A stretch of 64,000 nt of DNA from JAFAHD01 sp963772515 (GCA_963772515.1 CAVYXC010000003.1:124001-188000), one strand, 5' to 3'; counted from the stretch's first letter, positions 37,430-46,851 are shown. Notes: a model not told the origin generated them from the letters alone. A program made the numbers and translations.

Positions 37430-38446
37430 GTGGCCACATTCCAACTCGGCGCGACGCGCGCCGCTCCTTCCAAACTCTTCTGGCTGTTCGGCTTGAGCGC
37501 GGTGGCGCTGTGTTTGAGCGCGGCGTCGTTGGCGGTCGGCAGCGTGCCGCTTACGCTTGGCTCGATACTCGGCGCGCTCGCGCATCCCTCGACGTCTGGC
37601 CTGGCGCATGTCGTGGTGTGGGATATCCGCTTGCCGCGCTTGGCGATAGCTGCCTGCGTCGGTGCCGGCCTCGGGGTTGCCGGGGCGATGCTGCAGGCGC
37701 TTTTCCGCAACCCGCTGGTGGATCCGTATGTCACCGGCGTATCGGCGGGCGCGGCCGTAGCCGCAAGCGCGAGCATCGCCTTCGGCCTCTCGTTCGTGCT
37801 CGTGCCGGCGGTCGCGTTCGCCGGCGGTCTGGCGTGCGCGGTGCTCGTGACAGCTGTCGCGGCGGGCTCCGAGTCGGGCGCGAATCTGCGGCTCGTGCTT
37901 TCGGGTATTGCGATCTCCTCGCTGTGCGCGGCGGTCGTGACCATCGTGCTGTTGAGCAGCGGATCGTCGGACAGTCTGACGATTCTGGGCTGGCTTGCCG
38001 GCGGCATCGGCGGCAAAGGATGGAACGACGTCGCGCTGACCGTTGCGTACGTCGCAGTCGGGTCGCTCGTCGCGCTGTTCCTCGTGCGCCAGCTCAACGT
38101 GTTGCGCCTCGGCGCCGAGGCGGCCGCCGGGCTCGGTCTGCGCGTCGGCCGCGCGCGCTTTGCGGTGTTGGCGGCGGCCGCGCTCATCGCCGCCGCGTGC
38201 GTGGCTGTCTCGGGCATCGTCGGGTTTGTCGGCTTGATGGTGCCGCATGGAGCACGTCGCCTCGTCGGCGGTGATGCCGCGTGGCTGTTGCCGGCAAGCG
38301 CGATCGCCGGAGCGATCGTGGTCATCGTGGCCGACGCGTTTGCGCGCAGCATCGCCGCCCCGGCTGAGCTGCCGCTGGGGGTGCTGCTGGCCTTCGTGGG
38401 CGTGCCGTTCTTCCTTATAATAGCGCGCCGGCCGGTGGACCTATGA
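37430..38446 (+). CDS. btuC: vitamin B12 ABC transporter permease
   Basis: A 338-residue FecCD/BtuC-type permease with about ten membrane helices. The family signature is RLPRLAIAACVGAGLGVAGAMLQALFRNPLVDP followed by GVSAGAAVAAS, and the coupling-helix region GLVGFVGLMVPHGARRLVG-like segment is present near residue 265. GTG start, preceded by AGGGGCAGGG. It is under a cobalamin riboswitch and overlaps btuD by ATGA, so it imports corrinoids rather than iron-siderophores (context). Confidence 0.92.
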   Translation: MATFQLGATRAAPSKLFWLFGLSAVALCLSAASLAVGSVPLTLGSILGALAHPSTSGLAHVVVWDIRLPRLAIAACVGAGLGVAGAMLQALFRNPLVDPYVTGVSAGAAVAASASIAFGLSFVLVPAVAFAGGLACAVLVTAVAAGSESGANLRLVLSGIAISSLCAAVVTIVLLSSGSSDSLTILGWLAGGIGGKGWNDVALTVAYVAVGSLVALFLVRQLNVLRLGAEAAAGLGLRVGRARFAVLAAAALIAAACVAVSGIVGFVGLMVPHGARRLVGGDAAWLLPASAIAGAIVVIVADAFARSIAAPAELPLGVLLAFVGVPFFLIIARRPVDL

Positions 38447-39174
38447 GCACACTGCTGTCCGGCCGCGGCCTGGCAGTCCGCTACGGCTCGCGCGAGATCT
38501 TCGCCGGCGTCGACGTTTCGATCGCTGCGGGGAGCCTGGTCGCGCTTGTCGGGCCCAATGGCGCGGGCAAATCAACCCTGTTGCGCCTTCTGGCCGGTAC
38601 GCAGAGCGCTGGCGCGGGTGTCGTCGAACGGACGCAGCGAGTGGCGCTTATCTCCACGGCGCTCGCGCTGCCGCCGGACGTGACGCCGGCGCAATTGTCA
38701 GGTTACGTGCTTGCCATGCGCCGGCCGTGGTGGCGACTCGGGCAAGACCGCGCGCAGCGCACTGCGATCGCCGCCGCACTCGAACGGACGGGTCTGAGCG
38801 AACGCGCACACGACGCTGCTGCAACCCTGAGCGCCGGCGAATTGCAGCGCGCGTGGATCGCGGCAGCGTTGGCGTCGGACGCCGGCGTTCTGCTGATCGA
38901 CGAGCCGACGACGCACTTGGATCTGCGCTATCAGGTGGAGGTCTTGCGCACGCTCAAGACGATCGCGCGCGCCGGCGCCGGCGTCGTCGCGGCGATTCAC
39001 GATCTGACGCTCGCCGCCCGGTTTGCGGATTCGATCGCGCTGCTCGCCGGCGGCACGATCGAAATCGGTCCCCCGGAGTCGGTGCTTCGCACCCCGATCC
39101 TCACGCGCGCCTTCGGCGTCGAAGTCGGCACGCATCGCGACGCGGAGGGCTACATCGTATGCACCCCGCGTTGA
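38443..39174 (+). CDS. btuD: vitamin B12 ABC transporter ATPase
   Basis: A 243-residue ABC ATPase. Walker A is VGPNGAGKSTLLRLLAG, the signature region reads LSAGELQRAWIAAAL, and Walker B is VLLIDEPTTHLD. The final Leu/Gly-rich LLAGGTIEIGPP is typical of FecE/BtuD. ATGA overlap with btuC; the btuB start lies inside its last codons. The substrate is inferred from the riboswitch and receptor. Confidence 0.92.
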   Translation: MSTLLSGRGLAVRYGSREIFAGVDVSIAAGSLVALVGPNGAGKSTLLRLLAGTQSAGAGVVERTQRVALISTALALPPDVTPAQLSGYVLAMRRPWWRLGQDRAQRTAIAAALERTGLSERAHDAAATLSAGELQRAWIAAALASDAGVLLIDEPTTHLDLRYQVEVLRTLKTIARAGAGVVAAIHDLTLAARFADSIALLAGGTIEIGPPESVLRTPILTRAFGVEVGTHRDAEGYIVCTPR

Positions 39175-41207
39175 TTACACGAGCGTTTAGCACCGCGTGC
39201 TGCGTGGCGTTTGCGTGCACCCTGCCGGTGATGGCCTTCGCCGCCGCGCCGTCGCTGTCGCCGCCCACACCACCGATGAGTTCCCCGGTTCCATCGCCGA
39301 GCCCATCAGCGTCGGCCAAGCCGCTGCTGAGGAACGTTGGGACTGTCACGCTATACGAGAATTACCTTGGCAAGATCATCGTGCACGCCTCGCCACGCGA
39401 GGGCTATACGATTCCCATCGAAGAGCTCCAGCGGCTAGGGGCGCGTACGATCGGCGACGTGCTGCGTTTCGTCCCAGGCGTCGTCGTCCGTCAGGCTGGC
39501 ACTGCTGGATCGCTTCAGACGGTCGCGCTGCGCGGCAACAGCGCGTCGCAGACCCTCATCATCCTCGACGGGCGGCCGGTGAACGAAGGCGACACCGGCG
39601 TCACCGATTTCACATCGATGCCGCTCGACGGCGTGGCTCACATCTCCGTCATCGAAGGCGGTCTTTCATCGCGCTATGGGTCGGGCGCGATAGGCGGCGT
39701 GGTGGAGATCGTCTCGAAGCATCCGTTTTCCCGGCCCAGCGATTCCGTATATGCACAGATCGGGTATGAGGGGGAATTCGCCAGCGGCGCCGGTGTGTCG
39801 GCTGCCGGACCCGATGGCGGTCTACGGATCGATGCCTTCACGCGCTCGGCCAACAACACGTTCGACTATCCGGGTTTCGAGAGCATTCCGAACGGTACGC
39901 GCACGAACAACGACTTGCACGCATCGGACGTGACGCTGTGCGCCTGTATGAATTTCGGCCGCCGCTTCGAGGCAGATCTGCACGTGGACGACAACACGGG
40001 CGAGGTCGGCGCGCCGGGCAGTACGGAGTTCGGCCCGCAGTTCACGAGCGTCTTCGCGCGCCAGCAACGCGACGTCGATCGTAATTCCCTCAACCTGAGC
40101 TACTACGCATCGTACAACGCCTTGACGAGCGTGATCTTCTACGTCGATGGGCGGCGGCTGCATTTCTACGATACGACGCCTTCGTTTCCGTACGACACCC
40201 TGACCACGGCGACGCAGCGCGGCTTTTCGGTGGTCGAGACTGTGCGGGCGGGCTACGCCAACGTGATCACCGCCAAGTTCGAGCAGAACGGAACCGTCGC
40301 GCTTTTCCAAGGCACGACCTACATCCCGACGCAGCTTGTCGCCCGCGACTCCACCACGGATGCCTACATCGGGGACGAGTATCGCGGCGATAAGAGCGGC
40401 CTCGTACTAGACGCTGCGGTGCAACAAGCCCATACCCAAGGTGTCGCGGCCACGACCTTGCCCAGCTTCGCGCTGAGCAAGCTGGTGGGAGGGAATGGTT
40501 TTTCCGACGGAACGATGCTGCGCGCAAGTTACGCACGCGCGTTCCGCGCGCCCAATCTTGACGAGCGCTACTTCCCGGGTTTCGGCAATCCGGCGCTGCA
40601 GCCGGAATACGCCTCCACCTTCGACATCGGCGCCATAACCTACGGCAAGGCGATCGACGGCTCGGCGACGTTCTTCGGCAGCGATACCAACAACCTGATC
40701 GTCAACCAAGCGATCGATATGCTTGGCGATTTCTTACCGTTCAACGTCGGCCGCGCACGCGTGCGCGGTTATAGCCTGCAGATCAGCAATGCGTATAGCC
40801 GGCGGCTCGGCGCACAGCTGTCGTTCACGGCATATCCCGTCGCGCAAGATCTGAGCACAGCGCCTGACATCAACGGAGTCGTCACGAGCGGCAACCGGTT
40901 GCTCTATCGCCCCAGCACGACGACTGCGTTTGAGATCTGGCGCCGGGCTGGATACGATCCGCAGCCGGTAAAGGCGGTCGGCGAGGACGGCATAGACGTG
41001 CTTGTGATCGGACGCCAATTCGCCGACGAAGAGAACGTACATCTGCTGCCGCCGTATGCTACGCTCGGTCTTCACGTGTCGCGCAACATCGCGCGGCATC
41101 TCACGCTGCTGCTGCGTTTGGATAACCTGACAGACGAACGCGTGCCGCAAGTGTACGGGTACCCGGTGCTGGGCACGACGTTCAGCGTGCGGCTCACCGC
41201 GCATTGA
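39159..41207 (+). CDS. btuB: TonB-dependent outer-membrane receptor, BtuB-like
   Basis: A 682-residue outer-membrane transporter. ATG 39159 overlaps the end of btuD and follows GGAGGG. Signal peptide (about 1-31) with a Pro/Ser-rich linker, then a plug domain: TIGDVLRFVPGVVVRQ, TVALRGNSASQTLIILDGRPVN and SSRYGSGAIGGVVEIVSK. The beta-barrel follows, with RASYARAFRAPNLDERYFPG near residue 455 and a final strand ending VRLTAH instead of the usual terminal Phe. It shows that the cell has an outer membrane. Corrinoid specificity rests on the operon context. Confidence 0.9.
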   Translation: MHPALITRAFSTACCVAFACTLPVMAFAAAPSLSPPTPPMSSPVPSPSPSASAKPLLRNVGTVTLYENYLGKIIVHASPREGYTIPIEELQRLGARTIGDVLRFVPGVVVRQAGTAGSLQTVALRGNSASQTLIILDGRPVNEGDTGVTDFTSMPLDGVAHISVIEGGLSSRYGSGAIGGVVEIVSKHPFSRPSDSVYAQIGYEGEFASGAGVSAAGPDGGLRIDAFTRSANNTFDYPGFESIPNGTRTNNDLHASDVTLCACMNFGRRFEADLHVDDNTGEVGAPGSTEFGPQFTSVFARQQRDVDRNSLNLSYYASYNALTSVIFYVDGRRLHFYDTTPSFPYDTLTTATQRGFSVVETVRAGYANVITAKFEQNGTVALFQGTTYIPTQLVARDSTTDAYIGDEYRGDKSGLVLDAAVQQAHTQGVAATTLPSFALSKLVGGNGFSDGTMLRASYARAFRAPNLDERYFPGFGNPALQPEYASTFDIGAITYGKAIDGSATFFGSDTNNLIVNQAIDMLGDFLPFNVGRARVRGYSLQISNAYSRRLGAQLSFTAYPVAQDLSTAPDINGVVTSGNRLLYRPSTTTAFEIWRRAGYDPQPVKAVGEDGIDVLVIGRQFADEENVHLLPPYATLGLHVSRNIARHLTLLLRLDNLTDERVPQVYGYPVLGTTFSVRLTAH

Positions 41208-41320
41208 AGAAGCGGCCGAACGCTGCACGCGCGGCGTTGACGGCTGCGTGCTGGACGGTGGCCGGCATGCTGTGCGCGTGTGCGCACGCCTCGATCGAAT
41301 CCGAGCACTGCGCCCTATGA
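41204..41320 (+). other. signal peptide ORF detached by frameshift from btuF
   Basis: From TTG 41204, which overlaps the btuB stop as TTGA, this frame encodes a lipoprotein-like signal peptide (basic MKKRPN, hydrophobic Ala/Leu stretch, then MLCAC lipobox) and stops at TGA 41318. The BtuF-like mature domain continues in the next frame from about 41290. A one-base change would join them into a normal btuF. Confidence 0.6.
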
Positions 41321-42083
41321 AGCGCCCGCCTCTGCCTCGCCGCGCGTGATCACGCTCGCGCCCTCCCTTACGGAGATCGCGTACGCGGTCGGATGCGGTG
41401 ACGCGCTGATCGCGGACACGAAATACGACGACTATCCCTCCGCGGCAAAAACGCTGCCGCATGTCGCGGACCTCATGCACGCGGATCTCGAGCGCATCGC
41501 GCAGCTGCGCCCGACCGTCGCAGTCGCGCTCCACGACCAAGAACATGAGGGCGCGCCGATCCAAGCGCGCCTCAGCGTGCCGGTGATCTATCTCCCCAAC
41601 CGCCGTTTGAACGATCTCTACGCAGACATTGCAGGCGTCGCCGCCGCGTGCGACCGCACGGCCCAGGGAAGCGCGCTTGCGCGCGACATCAAAGCGCGCC
41701 TCGCGCGCGTCGTCGCCGGCCAGCCGCACGGCGGGCGCCGCCCGCGCGTGCTTTTCTTGCTCGGATTGCCGGGCTTCACCGCCGGAAAGTCGTCGTATAT
41801 CAGCGACCTTATCGCGCTGGCTGGAGGCGACAACATCGCGGGCGAGCTCGATCAACCCTATCCCGACTTGAGCGCCGAGGCGATCGTGCGCGCGGACCCG
41901 CAGGTGATCATCGTCTCCAACGACACGCCGTTCGGCGCCGACGTTCGCGCTCGCGAACCGTGGCGCAGCACGACCGCCGTGCAGCGTGGGCGCGTGCTGC
42001 GGCCGCCCAACGACTCGATCCTCGAGCGCAACGGGCCGCGCGTGGTGCAAGGGTTGGAGTGGCTGTCAGCTCAGCTTCGGTAG
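41280..42083 (+). CDS. btuF: vitamin B12 ABC transporter substrate-binding protein, apparently frameshifted
   Basis: A 267-residue protein of the BtuF/FhuD-like (TroA) fold. It starts with RVITLAPSLTEIAYAVGCGDALIADTKYDDYP, has the long central helix and ends with ERNGPRVVQGLEWL. Alone, this frame lacks an export signal: GTG 41280 gives only a polar N-terminus. The preceding 76 bases encode a lipoprotein signal peptide in another frame, so the native gene probably began at TTG 41204 and a frameshift, real or from assembly, separates the parts. Confidence 0.85.
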   Translation: MRTPRSNPSTAPYEAPASASPRVITLAPSLTEIAYAVGCGDALIADTKYDDYPSAAKTLPHVADLMHADLERIAQLRPTVAVALHDQEHEGAPIQARLSVPVIYLPNRRLNDLYADIAGVAAACDRTAQGSALARDIKARLARVVAGQPHGGRRPRVLFLLGLPGFTAGKSSYISDLIALAGGDNIAGELDQPYPDLSAEAIVRADPQVIIVSNDTPFGADVRAREPWRSTTAVQRGRVLRPPNDSILERNGPRVVQGLEWLSAQLR

Positions 42084-42350
42084 GTGGCTGCCTCGCGCGC
42101 CGTGCTTCTTGGACGTGTCGAGCTCGCCGTGCCGGTCCACGTCGAGATCGGACAGCCGGTAGAAGACGATCTGCGTTCCGTCCGCAAACCCGACTTTGAC
42201 CAACGGATCGTCTTTGTCGCCGGGTACGACCGCGTGCACGCGGCCGGTGTGGCCGACCCACGCGCGATGCACGTCGGTGAAATACTCCGGTTCGATGTCG
42301 CGTTGGCGGACGCTCACGGGTCTGCCGACGAGAACTTTTTCCGTACTCAT
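42066..42350 (-). CDS. small hypothetical protein with KOW/SH3-like fold
   Basis: A 94-residue protein from ATG 42350. The central part, WVGHTGRVHAVVPGDKDDPL then VKVGFADGTQIVFYRLSDLDV, has the strand-turn pattern of small SH3-like barrels. The frame is open upstream to 42755 but antisense to another gene, so the short start is used. The stop lies inside the end of btuF (18-base convergent overlap). The function is unknown. Confidence 0.65.
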   Translation of the reverse strand: MSTEKVLVGRPVSVRQRDIEPEYFTDVHRAWVGHTGRVHAVVPGDKDDPLVKVGFADGTQIVFYRLSDLDVDRHGELDTSKKHGARGSHLPKLS

Positions 42351-42420
42351 TCGATCCAATCGTCGCGCGCTGCCATGCTGCGCGGGACTCGCAGCGGCTT
42401 GAAGGGAATTACGCGACCCG

Positions 42421-43014
42421 ATGCAGGCACCTTCACCATCGCCTTTGGTGTTCGTGGCGTGCGCGTTCGCGGACGCGCCGGCAGCACAAGCGGCCATTCG
42501 CGCGCTGCTCGGCAGTGGCGTCGCCCCGACCGAAGTGGCGATCGGCGCGGCGGGCGCTGAAAAGCCGGTCGCCGCACAGCTCGCGCGTGAGCTGGGTATC
42601 GGCGACGACGTCGACCCAGCGGATCCGTTGGCCGGCGCTCCCGGACTGGCTTCTGCGTCGGTCGGAGCGAGCAGCGTGGACTTTGGAGGCGTGGTCGGCT
42701 CGCTCGTCGGCGCGTTGACCGGAGCCGTGCTGTCGCTCTTCCCGACGTTGACCATCGTGCCGCTGGATGCCCACTATCGCACAATCGGCGACATGCTCTT
42801 GTTCTTGGTTGTCGGCGCTCTTGCCGGTGCTACGCTCGGCGGCGCCCTTGCACCGCAGCGCTCGACGCACACCGCGTTTCGCATCGTCGACGAGATCGAG
42901 CATCACGGCTTCGCTGTGGTCGCACGGCTCGACGCGGCGCGCGCTGCCGCTGCCGCGCACGACCTTGAAGGCAGCGGCGGATTGCACGTGATTCGCGTCC
43001 CCGAGGACGCGTGA
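42421..43014 (+). CDS. hypothetical membrane protein with glycine-zipper segment
   Basis: A 197-residue protein. The N-terminus (LVFVACAFADAPAAQAAIRALL) looks like a ferredoxin-like sensor fold as in general-stress or DUF1269 proteins. Two glycine-rich membrane helices follow: GGVVGSLVGALTGAVLSLF and MLLFLVVGALAGATLGGAL. The C-terminus repeats the ferredoxin-like motif (GFAVVARLDAA). The likely role is a membrane-associated stress protein; this is tentative. Confidence 0.6.
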   Translation: MQAPSPSPLVFVACAFADAPAAQAAIRALLGSGVAPTEVAIGAAGAEKPVAAQLARELGIGDDVDPADPLAGAPGLASASVGASSVDFGGVVGSLVGALTGAVLSLFPTLTIVPLDAHYRTIGDMLLFLVVGALAGATLGGALAPQRSTHTAFRIVDEIEHHGFAVVARLDAARAAAAAHDLEGSGGLHVIRVPEDA

Positions 43015-43110
43015 TCTATCAGCTCTGACGCGATCAGTCCGTTCGAGGAGCTAGGGACGCCCGCTGGACAGACGCTGCTGCGCGCCCTTGCGGACTTCAC
43101 GGAAAGCCGC

Positions 43111-44256
43111 ATGACCGCGGCGGCGGCTCAGGCGCGCAAGCTGGCGCCGCCTGCGCTTGCCGGCGCTGCCTTAGCGACGTCGTTCGCCCGACGGCGCGCG
43201 CGCAAAGCGAGCAAGTTCGCGCGCGCTGATGAGATGTATTTCACGCGCGAAGGCTACGAGCAGTCCACCTCCGAGGCAGTGGCGCGCCATCGCGCCGCTC
43301 GGTTCGCCGCCTTCAATAGCGTTGCCGACCTGTGCTGCGGCATCGGTTCCGATTCCATCGCCATCGCAGGCGCTGTTCGGGCGAACGGGCGCGTCGACGG
43401 CGTCGACTGCGACGCAGACGCGATCGCATGTGCCCGCTTGAACGCGGCAGCGAACGGGGTGGACGACGCGGTCGCTTTCCATGTGGGCGACGCGCTGGCG
43501 TGGCCGCTGCGGCACGACGCGGTGTTCGCCGATCCGTCGCGGCGCTCAGCGCGCGGGCGGACGCTTCGCGCCGACCAGTATCAGCCGCCGCTGCACGCCG
43601 TCCTGGAGCGCGCGCAGGAGATCAAAGATCGCGCCCTGTGCGTGAAGATCGCTCCCGGTCTGCGCACGGACGCGGATCGACTAGCCGCGACCTGCGGTGC
43701 GCCCGTCGAGCTCGAGTATGTATCCGAGCGCGGCGAATGCAAGGAGGCTGTCATATGGTGCGGCGCGCTGGCCAGAGCCCATGGCGCGCGCCGCGCTACG
43801 GTCATCGACGCGAACGGCGTGCACGTGCTCGATGCGGAGCCGTTCCGCGCCCGTGCCGGCGCCCTCGATCGTTTTGTCGGCGAGCCCGACCCGGCCGTCA
43901 TCCGCGCCGGGCTGCTGGGCGCGCTGTGCGAACAGGCGCACGCGACACTGCTCGATCCTGAGGTGGCGTACATGACGACGCGCACTGTCGCGCACCAGCC
44001 GTTCGTCCGCTGGTTCGAGATCATCGAGAGCGCGCCGTTCAATGTGAAGCGGCTGCGGGCGGCGCTGCGCGCGCGCGACATCGGCGAGCTCGTCATCAAG
44101 ACGCGCGCGTTTCCGCTGCGGCCCGAAGAGATCGCCGCGCTGCTCAAGCCGGCGGGTGAAGCGCGCGCCATCCTGCTCTGCACGACGATCCGAGGGAAGA
44201 AGACCGCGATCGTGTGCAGGTCAGGAACGGATGCGCTGCAAAGCGCGGGCGCATGA
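43111..44256 (+). CDS. SAM-dependent methyltransferase with THUMP-like domain
   Basis: A 381-residue protein. The Rossmann domain has VADLCCGIGSDSIAIAGAV (motif I), DGVDCDADA and VFADPSRRS (motif IV, DPxRR), followed by a C-terminal THUMP-like domain (EPDPAVIRAGLLGAL). Family members are predicted RNA or tRNA methyltransferases. ATG 43111 leaves out about 27 codons of matching sequence upstream (LGTPAGQTLLRALADF), which are in frame and open to 43015 but contain no ATG, GTG or TTG. The native start may be a rare codon. It is followed by an ATGA-coupled gene. Confidence 0.85.
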   Translation: MTAAAAQARKLAPPALAGAALATSFARRRARKASKFARADEMYFTREGYEQSTSEAVARHRAARFAAFNSVADLCCGIGSDSIAIAGAVRANGRVDGVDCDADAIACARLNAAANGVDDAVAFHVGDALAWPLRHDAVFADPSRRSARGRTLRADQYQPPLHAVLERAQEIKDRALCVKIAPGLRTDADRLAATCGAPVELEYVSERGECKEAVIWCGALARAHGARRATVIDANGVHVLDAEPFRARAGALDRFVGEPDPAVIRAGLLGALCEQAHATLLDPEVAYMTTRTVAHQPFVRWFEIIESAPFNVKRLRAALRARDIGELVIKTRAFPLRPEEIAALLKPAGEARAILLCTTIRGKKTAIVCRSGTDALQSAGA

Positions 44257-45002
44257 TCAGCGCGGTCATCGCGGCCGCTGGCCGGTTGGAACCGGGCCTC
44301 GCGAAAGCGTATGGCACCGACATCAAAGCGTTGGCGCGCATCGGCGGCAGAACGCTGCTGGGCACGCTCGTCGATGCGTTGCGCGCAGTGCCGGAGGTCA
44401 GCCGCATCACGGTTGTCGGGCCGCGCGCCGTGCAGGACGGCACGCTCGCGGTCGACGCGTGGCTGGACGAGCGCGAAAGCGGCGAAGAGAACGTGATCGC
44501 CGCGCTGCGCAGCGCAGGCGGCGGCCGTTGTCTCGCCTGTGCGGCAGACCTGCCATTCGTCACCGCCGGCGCTATCTCCGGACTGCTTCGCCTAGCGGCG
44601 CCCGGCGTGCAGTGCGCGTATCCGATCTTCACTCGCGCGGAATTTCTCGGCGCTTTCCCTGGAGCGCGTTCGAGCTTCGCGACGCTGGCGGACGGGGAGT
44701 GGACCGGGGGCAGCGCGCTGGTGCTTGATGCTGACCTCATGCTTTGCAACGAGGCGTTGATCAAACGCGCATTCGCGGCGCGCAAGAGTCTCTTGACGCT
44801 CGCGTCGCTGCTCGGTCCGGCGCTGGCAGTACGCTACGCGACCCGGCGACTTACGGTCGACGGCGTGCAGGCGCGTTTGAGCGCGCTGATCGGCGGTACG
44901 GCGTTGGCGGTGCGCGGCGCCGACCCTGCGCTTGCGATGGACTGCGACGAGCCTGCCGATTTCGAGTATGCGCGCCGGCGCTTCGCGGAGGCGACGGCGT
45001 GA
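44253..45002 (+). CDS. MobA-like NTP transferase family protein
   Basis: A 249-residue nucleotidyltransferase-like protein. The N-terminal Rossmann-like start is ISAVIAAAGRLEPGLAK with IGGRTLLGTLVDALRAV, and the metal-binding ACAADLPFVT follows. The C-terminal DCDEPADFEYARRRF is typical of the family. It lacks the clear GGxSxRMGxxK motif of MobA, so the substrate is unknown. ATGA overlap with the upstream methyltransferase; its stop shares one base with the next gene. Confidence 0.78.
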   Translation: MISAVIAAAGRLEPGLAKAYGTDIKALARIGGRTLLGTLVDALRAVPEVSRITVVGPRAVQDGTLAVDAWLDERESGEENVIAALRSAGGGRCLACAADLPFVTAGAISGLLRLAAPGVQCAYPIFTRAEFLGAFPGARSSFATLADGEWTGGSALVLDADLMLCNEALIKRAFAARKSLLTLASLLGPALAVRYATRRLTVDGVQARLSALIGGTALAVRGADPALAMDCDEPADFEYARRRFAEATA

Positions 45003-46261
45003 TGGATCCGGCGGCGCCGCGCCCGCAAAACCAATTCGCGCTCTCGTTCTATTGGTTCGCGTGGGAGCTGCACTGGGCCGCGCTGCTCGGCGCGACACTG
45101 CAAGCGGAGATCGCCCGCTTCATGCCGCCCACGGCGTACGGCCGCGCGACGGCGATACTCGGCGGCGTGGGTGCGATGCTGGCGATCCTCTCGCAGTTCG
45201 GCGCCGGGCGTGCGTCAGACGTGCTGCGCAAGCGCATGCCGTTCATCATCGTCGGCACGGTGCTCGACGTTGCAGCCCTGTACGCGTTTGCGTACGCGCC
45301 CTCGTTCGGCGCGGTTGTCGCCGCGTTCGCTGCTGTCCAAGTGGCGCTCAACATCGCCGGCGGGCCATACCAAGCGCTGATACCCGATCGCATCGCCAAA
45401 GCCGGCCAGGGACGCGCATCCGCATTCATGGGGCTGATGCGTTTGGCGGGTACCGCGGCTGGTCTCTTGCTCGCGAAGCTCGTCGTGCATCAGCCAGGGC
45501 CCGGCGTGACGCCGGAGATGTACACGCACAGCTTCGTCGTGCTGGTAACGGTGATTAGTGCGATCTTGTTGGCCGCGCTGGTGGTCACGCTGCTCGGCGT
45601 GCGCGAAACGTCCGGGGACGTGCCGCCGGCGCAGCCCGTGCTCGCTGATTGGCCGCAGCGCGCCAGCTTCTGGTGGTTGATCGTCTCGCGCGCGTTCGTC
45701 AGTTCAGGATTGTATCTCATCTTACCGTTCCTCGGGTTCTATCTGCGGTTCGCGCTGCACGTCGAGCACTACCAATCGACCAGCCTGACGCTGCTGCTCC
45801 TCATGGTAGGGTGCTCGCTCGTCGGAACAGTTCCCGCCGGGCTGCTCGGCGACCGCCTGCCGAAAAAATCCATCATCTATATAGCGCTCGCGCTGCTCGC
45901 GGCCGGTTCGCTCGCCCTGACGGTCGCGACCACGCTCGAGCCCGTGGGATTGCTGGCCATCGGATTGGGGGTCGGCTGGGGCGCGTATTATTCGGTCGAC
46001 TGGGCGCTCGCGACCAATCTGCTGCCGTCCGGACGGGCGGGCGCGTTGATGGCCATCTGGAATCTTGGAGCATCCGCACCGCAGGTCGCCGCGCCGATCA
46101 TCGGCGGTCTGCTCGTCGACCGCGTGGGGGAGGCCAGTGGTGACCTTGGATTAGGGTACCGTCTGCTGTTCGCGCTGGTCGCAGCGTTCGTCGGCGCGGG
46201 TGCATTCGCACTGTCGTTCGTACGGGAATCGCGTGAAGGATTGGCGCGACGGACCCCCTAA
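45002..46261 (+). CDS. MFS transporter
   Basis: A 419-residue carrier with about twelve membrane helices. The cytoplasmic loop after helix 2 is GRASDVLRKRMPFIIVG and the second half has GLLGDRLPKKSIIYIALAL. Translation starts at ATG 45002, one base before the previous gene's stop ends (TGATG). The frame is open upstream to 44744, but that is the upstream gene in another frame. The substrate cannot be guessed; the sugar-carrier-like paired helices are not diagnostic. Confidence 0.87.
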   Translation: MDPAAPRPQNQFALSFYWFAWELHWAALLGATLQAEIARFMPPTAYGRATAILGGVGAMLAILSQFGAGRASDVLRKRMPFIIVGTVLDVAALYAFAYAPSFGAVVAAFAAVQVALNIAGGPYQALIPDRIAKAGQGRASAFMGLMRLAGTAAGLLLAKLVVHQPGPGVTPEMYTHSFVVLVTVISAILLAALVVTLLGVRETSGDVPPAQPVLADWPQRASFWWLIVSRAFVSSGLYLILPFLGFYLRFALHVEHYQSTSLTLLLLMVGCSLVGTVPAGLLGDRLPKKSIIYIALALLAAGSLALTVATTLEPVGLLAIGLGVGWGAYYSVDWALATNLLPSGRAGALMAIWNLGASAPQVAAPIIGGLLVDRVGEASGDLGLGYRLLFALVAAFVGAGAFALSFVRESREGLARRTP

Positions 46262-46302
46262 ACGGTGGCCACTCCAACGGCACTTGCAAGGAGCGATCAA
46301 CG

Positions 46303-46851
46303 GTGAGAAAAGTATCGGTTTTGCTCATGGTGCTCGTCGCGAGCATCGCAATGACAGCCGCCTGTTCGAAATCGGACAATCAATCCTCGAGCTCGAATTC
46401 CGCTGCCAACACGGCGGCCACCGCGGCAGCGACGGCCGGCGCTATGGCGAACAACGCCGCGAACTCAGTGGCCACCGCTGCGGCGAACGCCGGCAACATG
46501 GCGAAGAACGCCGGCAATAGCATGTCCAGCGCGGCCGCGGGGATGAAACACATGGTCGCAGCGGTCACGCTGCCGATCCCGCTCGCGAAGCTGCCGTCGG
46601 CGACGGTCGCTAAGGGCGATGTCGCCGCGGGCGCCAAAGTCTTCTCGGCGAACTGCGAGAGCTGCCACGGCGCGGGCGGCAAGAACGGCACCGTCGGACC
46701 CAGCCTCGCCGGCATCGGCATCAAAGCAGGCCAGGTCGCGTACATGGTGCAGAATCCTACGGGCGTGGACAAGGACTCCGGCATGCCCAAGCTGCCGTTG
46801 TCCGCGACCGACGTCGCTAACGTCGCCGCATACGTCGCGTCGCTGAAATAA
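46303..46851 (+). CDS. lipoprotein-anchored monohaem cytochrome c
   Basis: A 182-residue protein. A lipoprotein signal peptide (VLLMVLVASIAMTAAC) is followed by a low-complexity Ala/Asn/Ser linker of about 55 residues, then a small class I cytochrome c: GAKVFSANCESCHGAGG (CxxCH haem site) and, near the end, SGMPKLPLSATDVANVAAYV with the axial Met. GTG start, preceded by AAGGAG. It is probably held at the outer face of the inner membrane and carries electrons; its partner is unknown. Confidence 0.9.
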   Translation: MRKVSVLLMVLVASIAMTAACSKSDNQSSSSNSAANTAATAAATAGAMANNAANSVATAAANAGNMAKNAGNSMSSAAAGMKHMVAAVTLPIPLAKLPSATVAKGDVAAGAKVFSANCESCHGAGGKNGTVGPSLAGIGIKAGQVAYMVQNPTGVDKDSGMPKLPLSATDVANVAAYVASLK

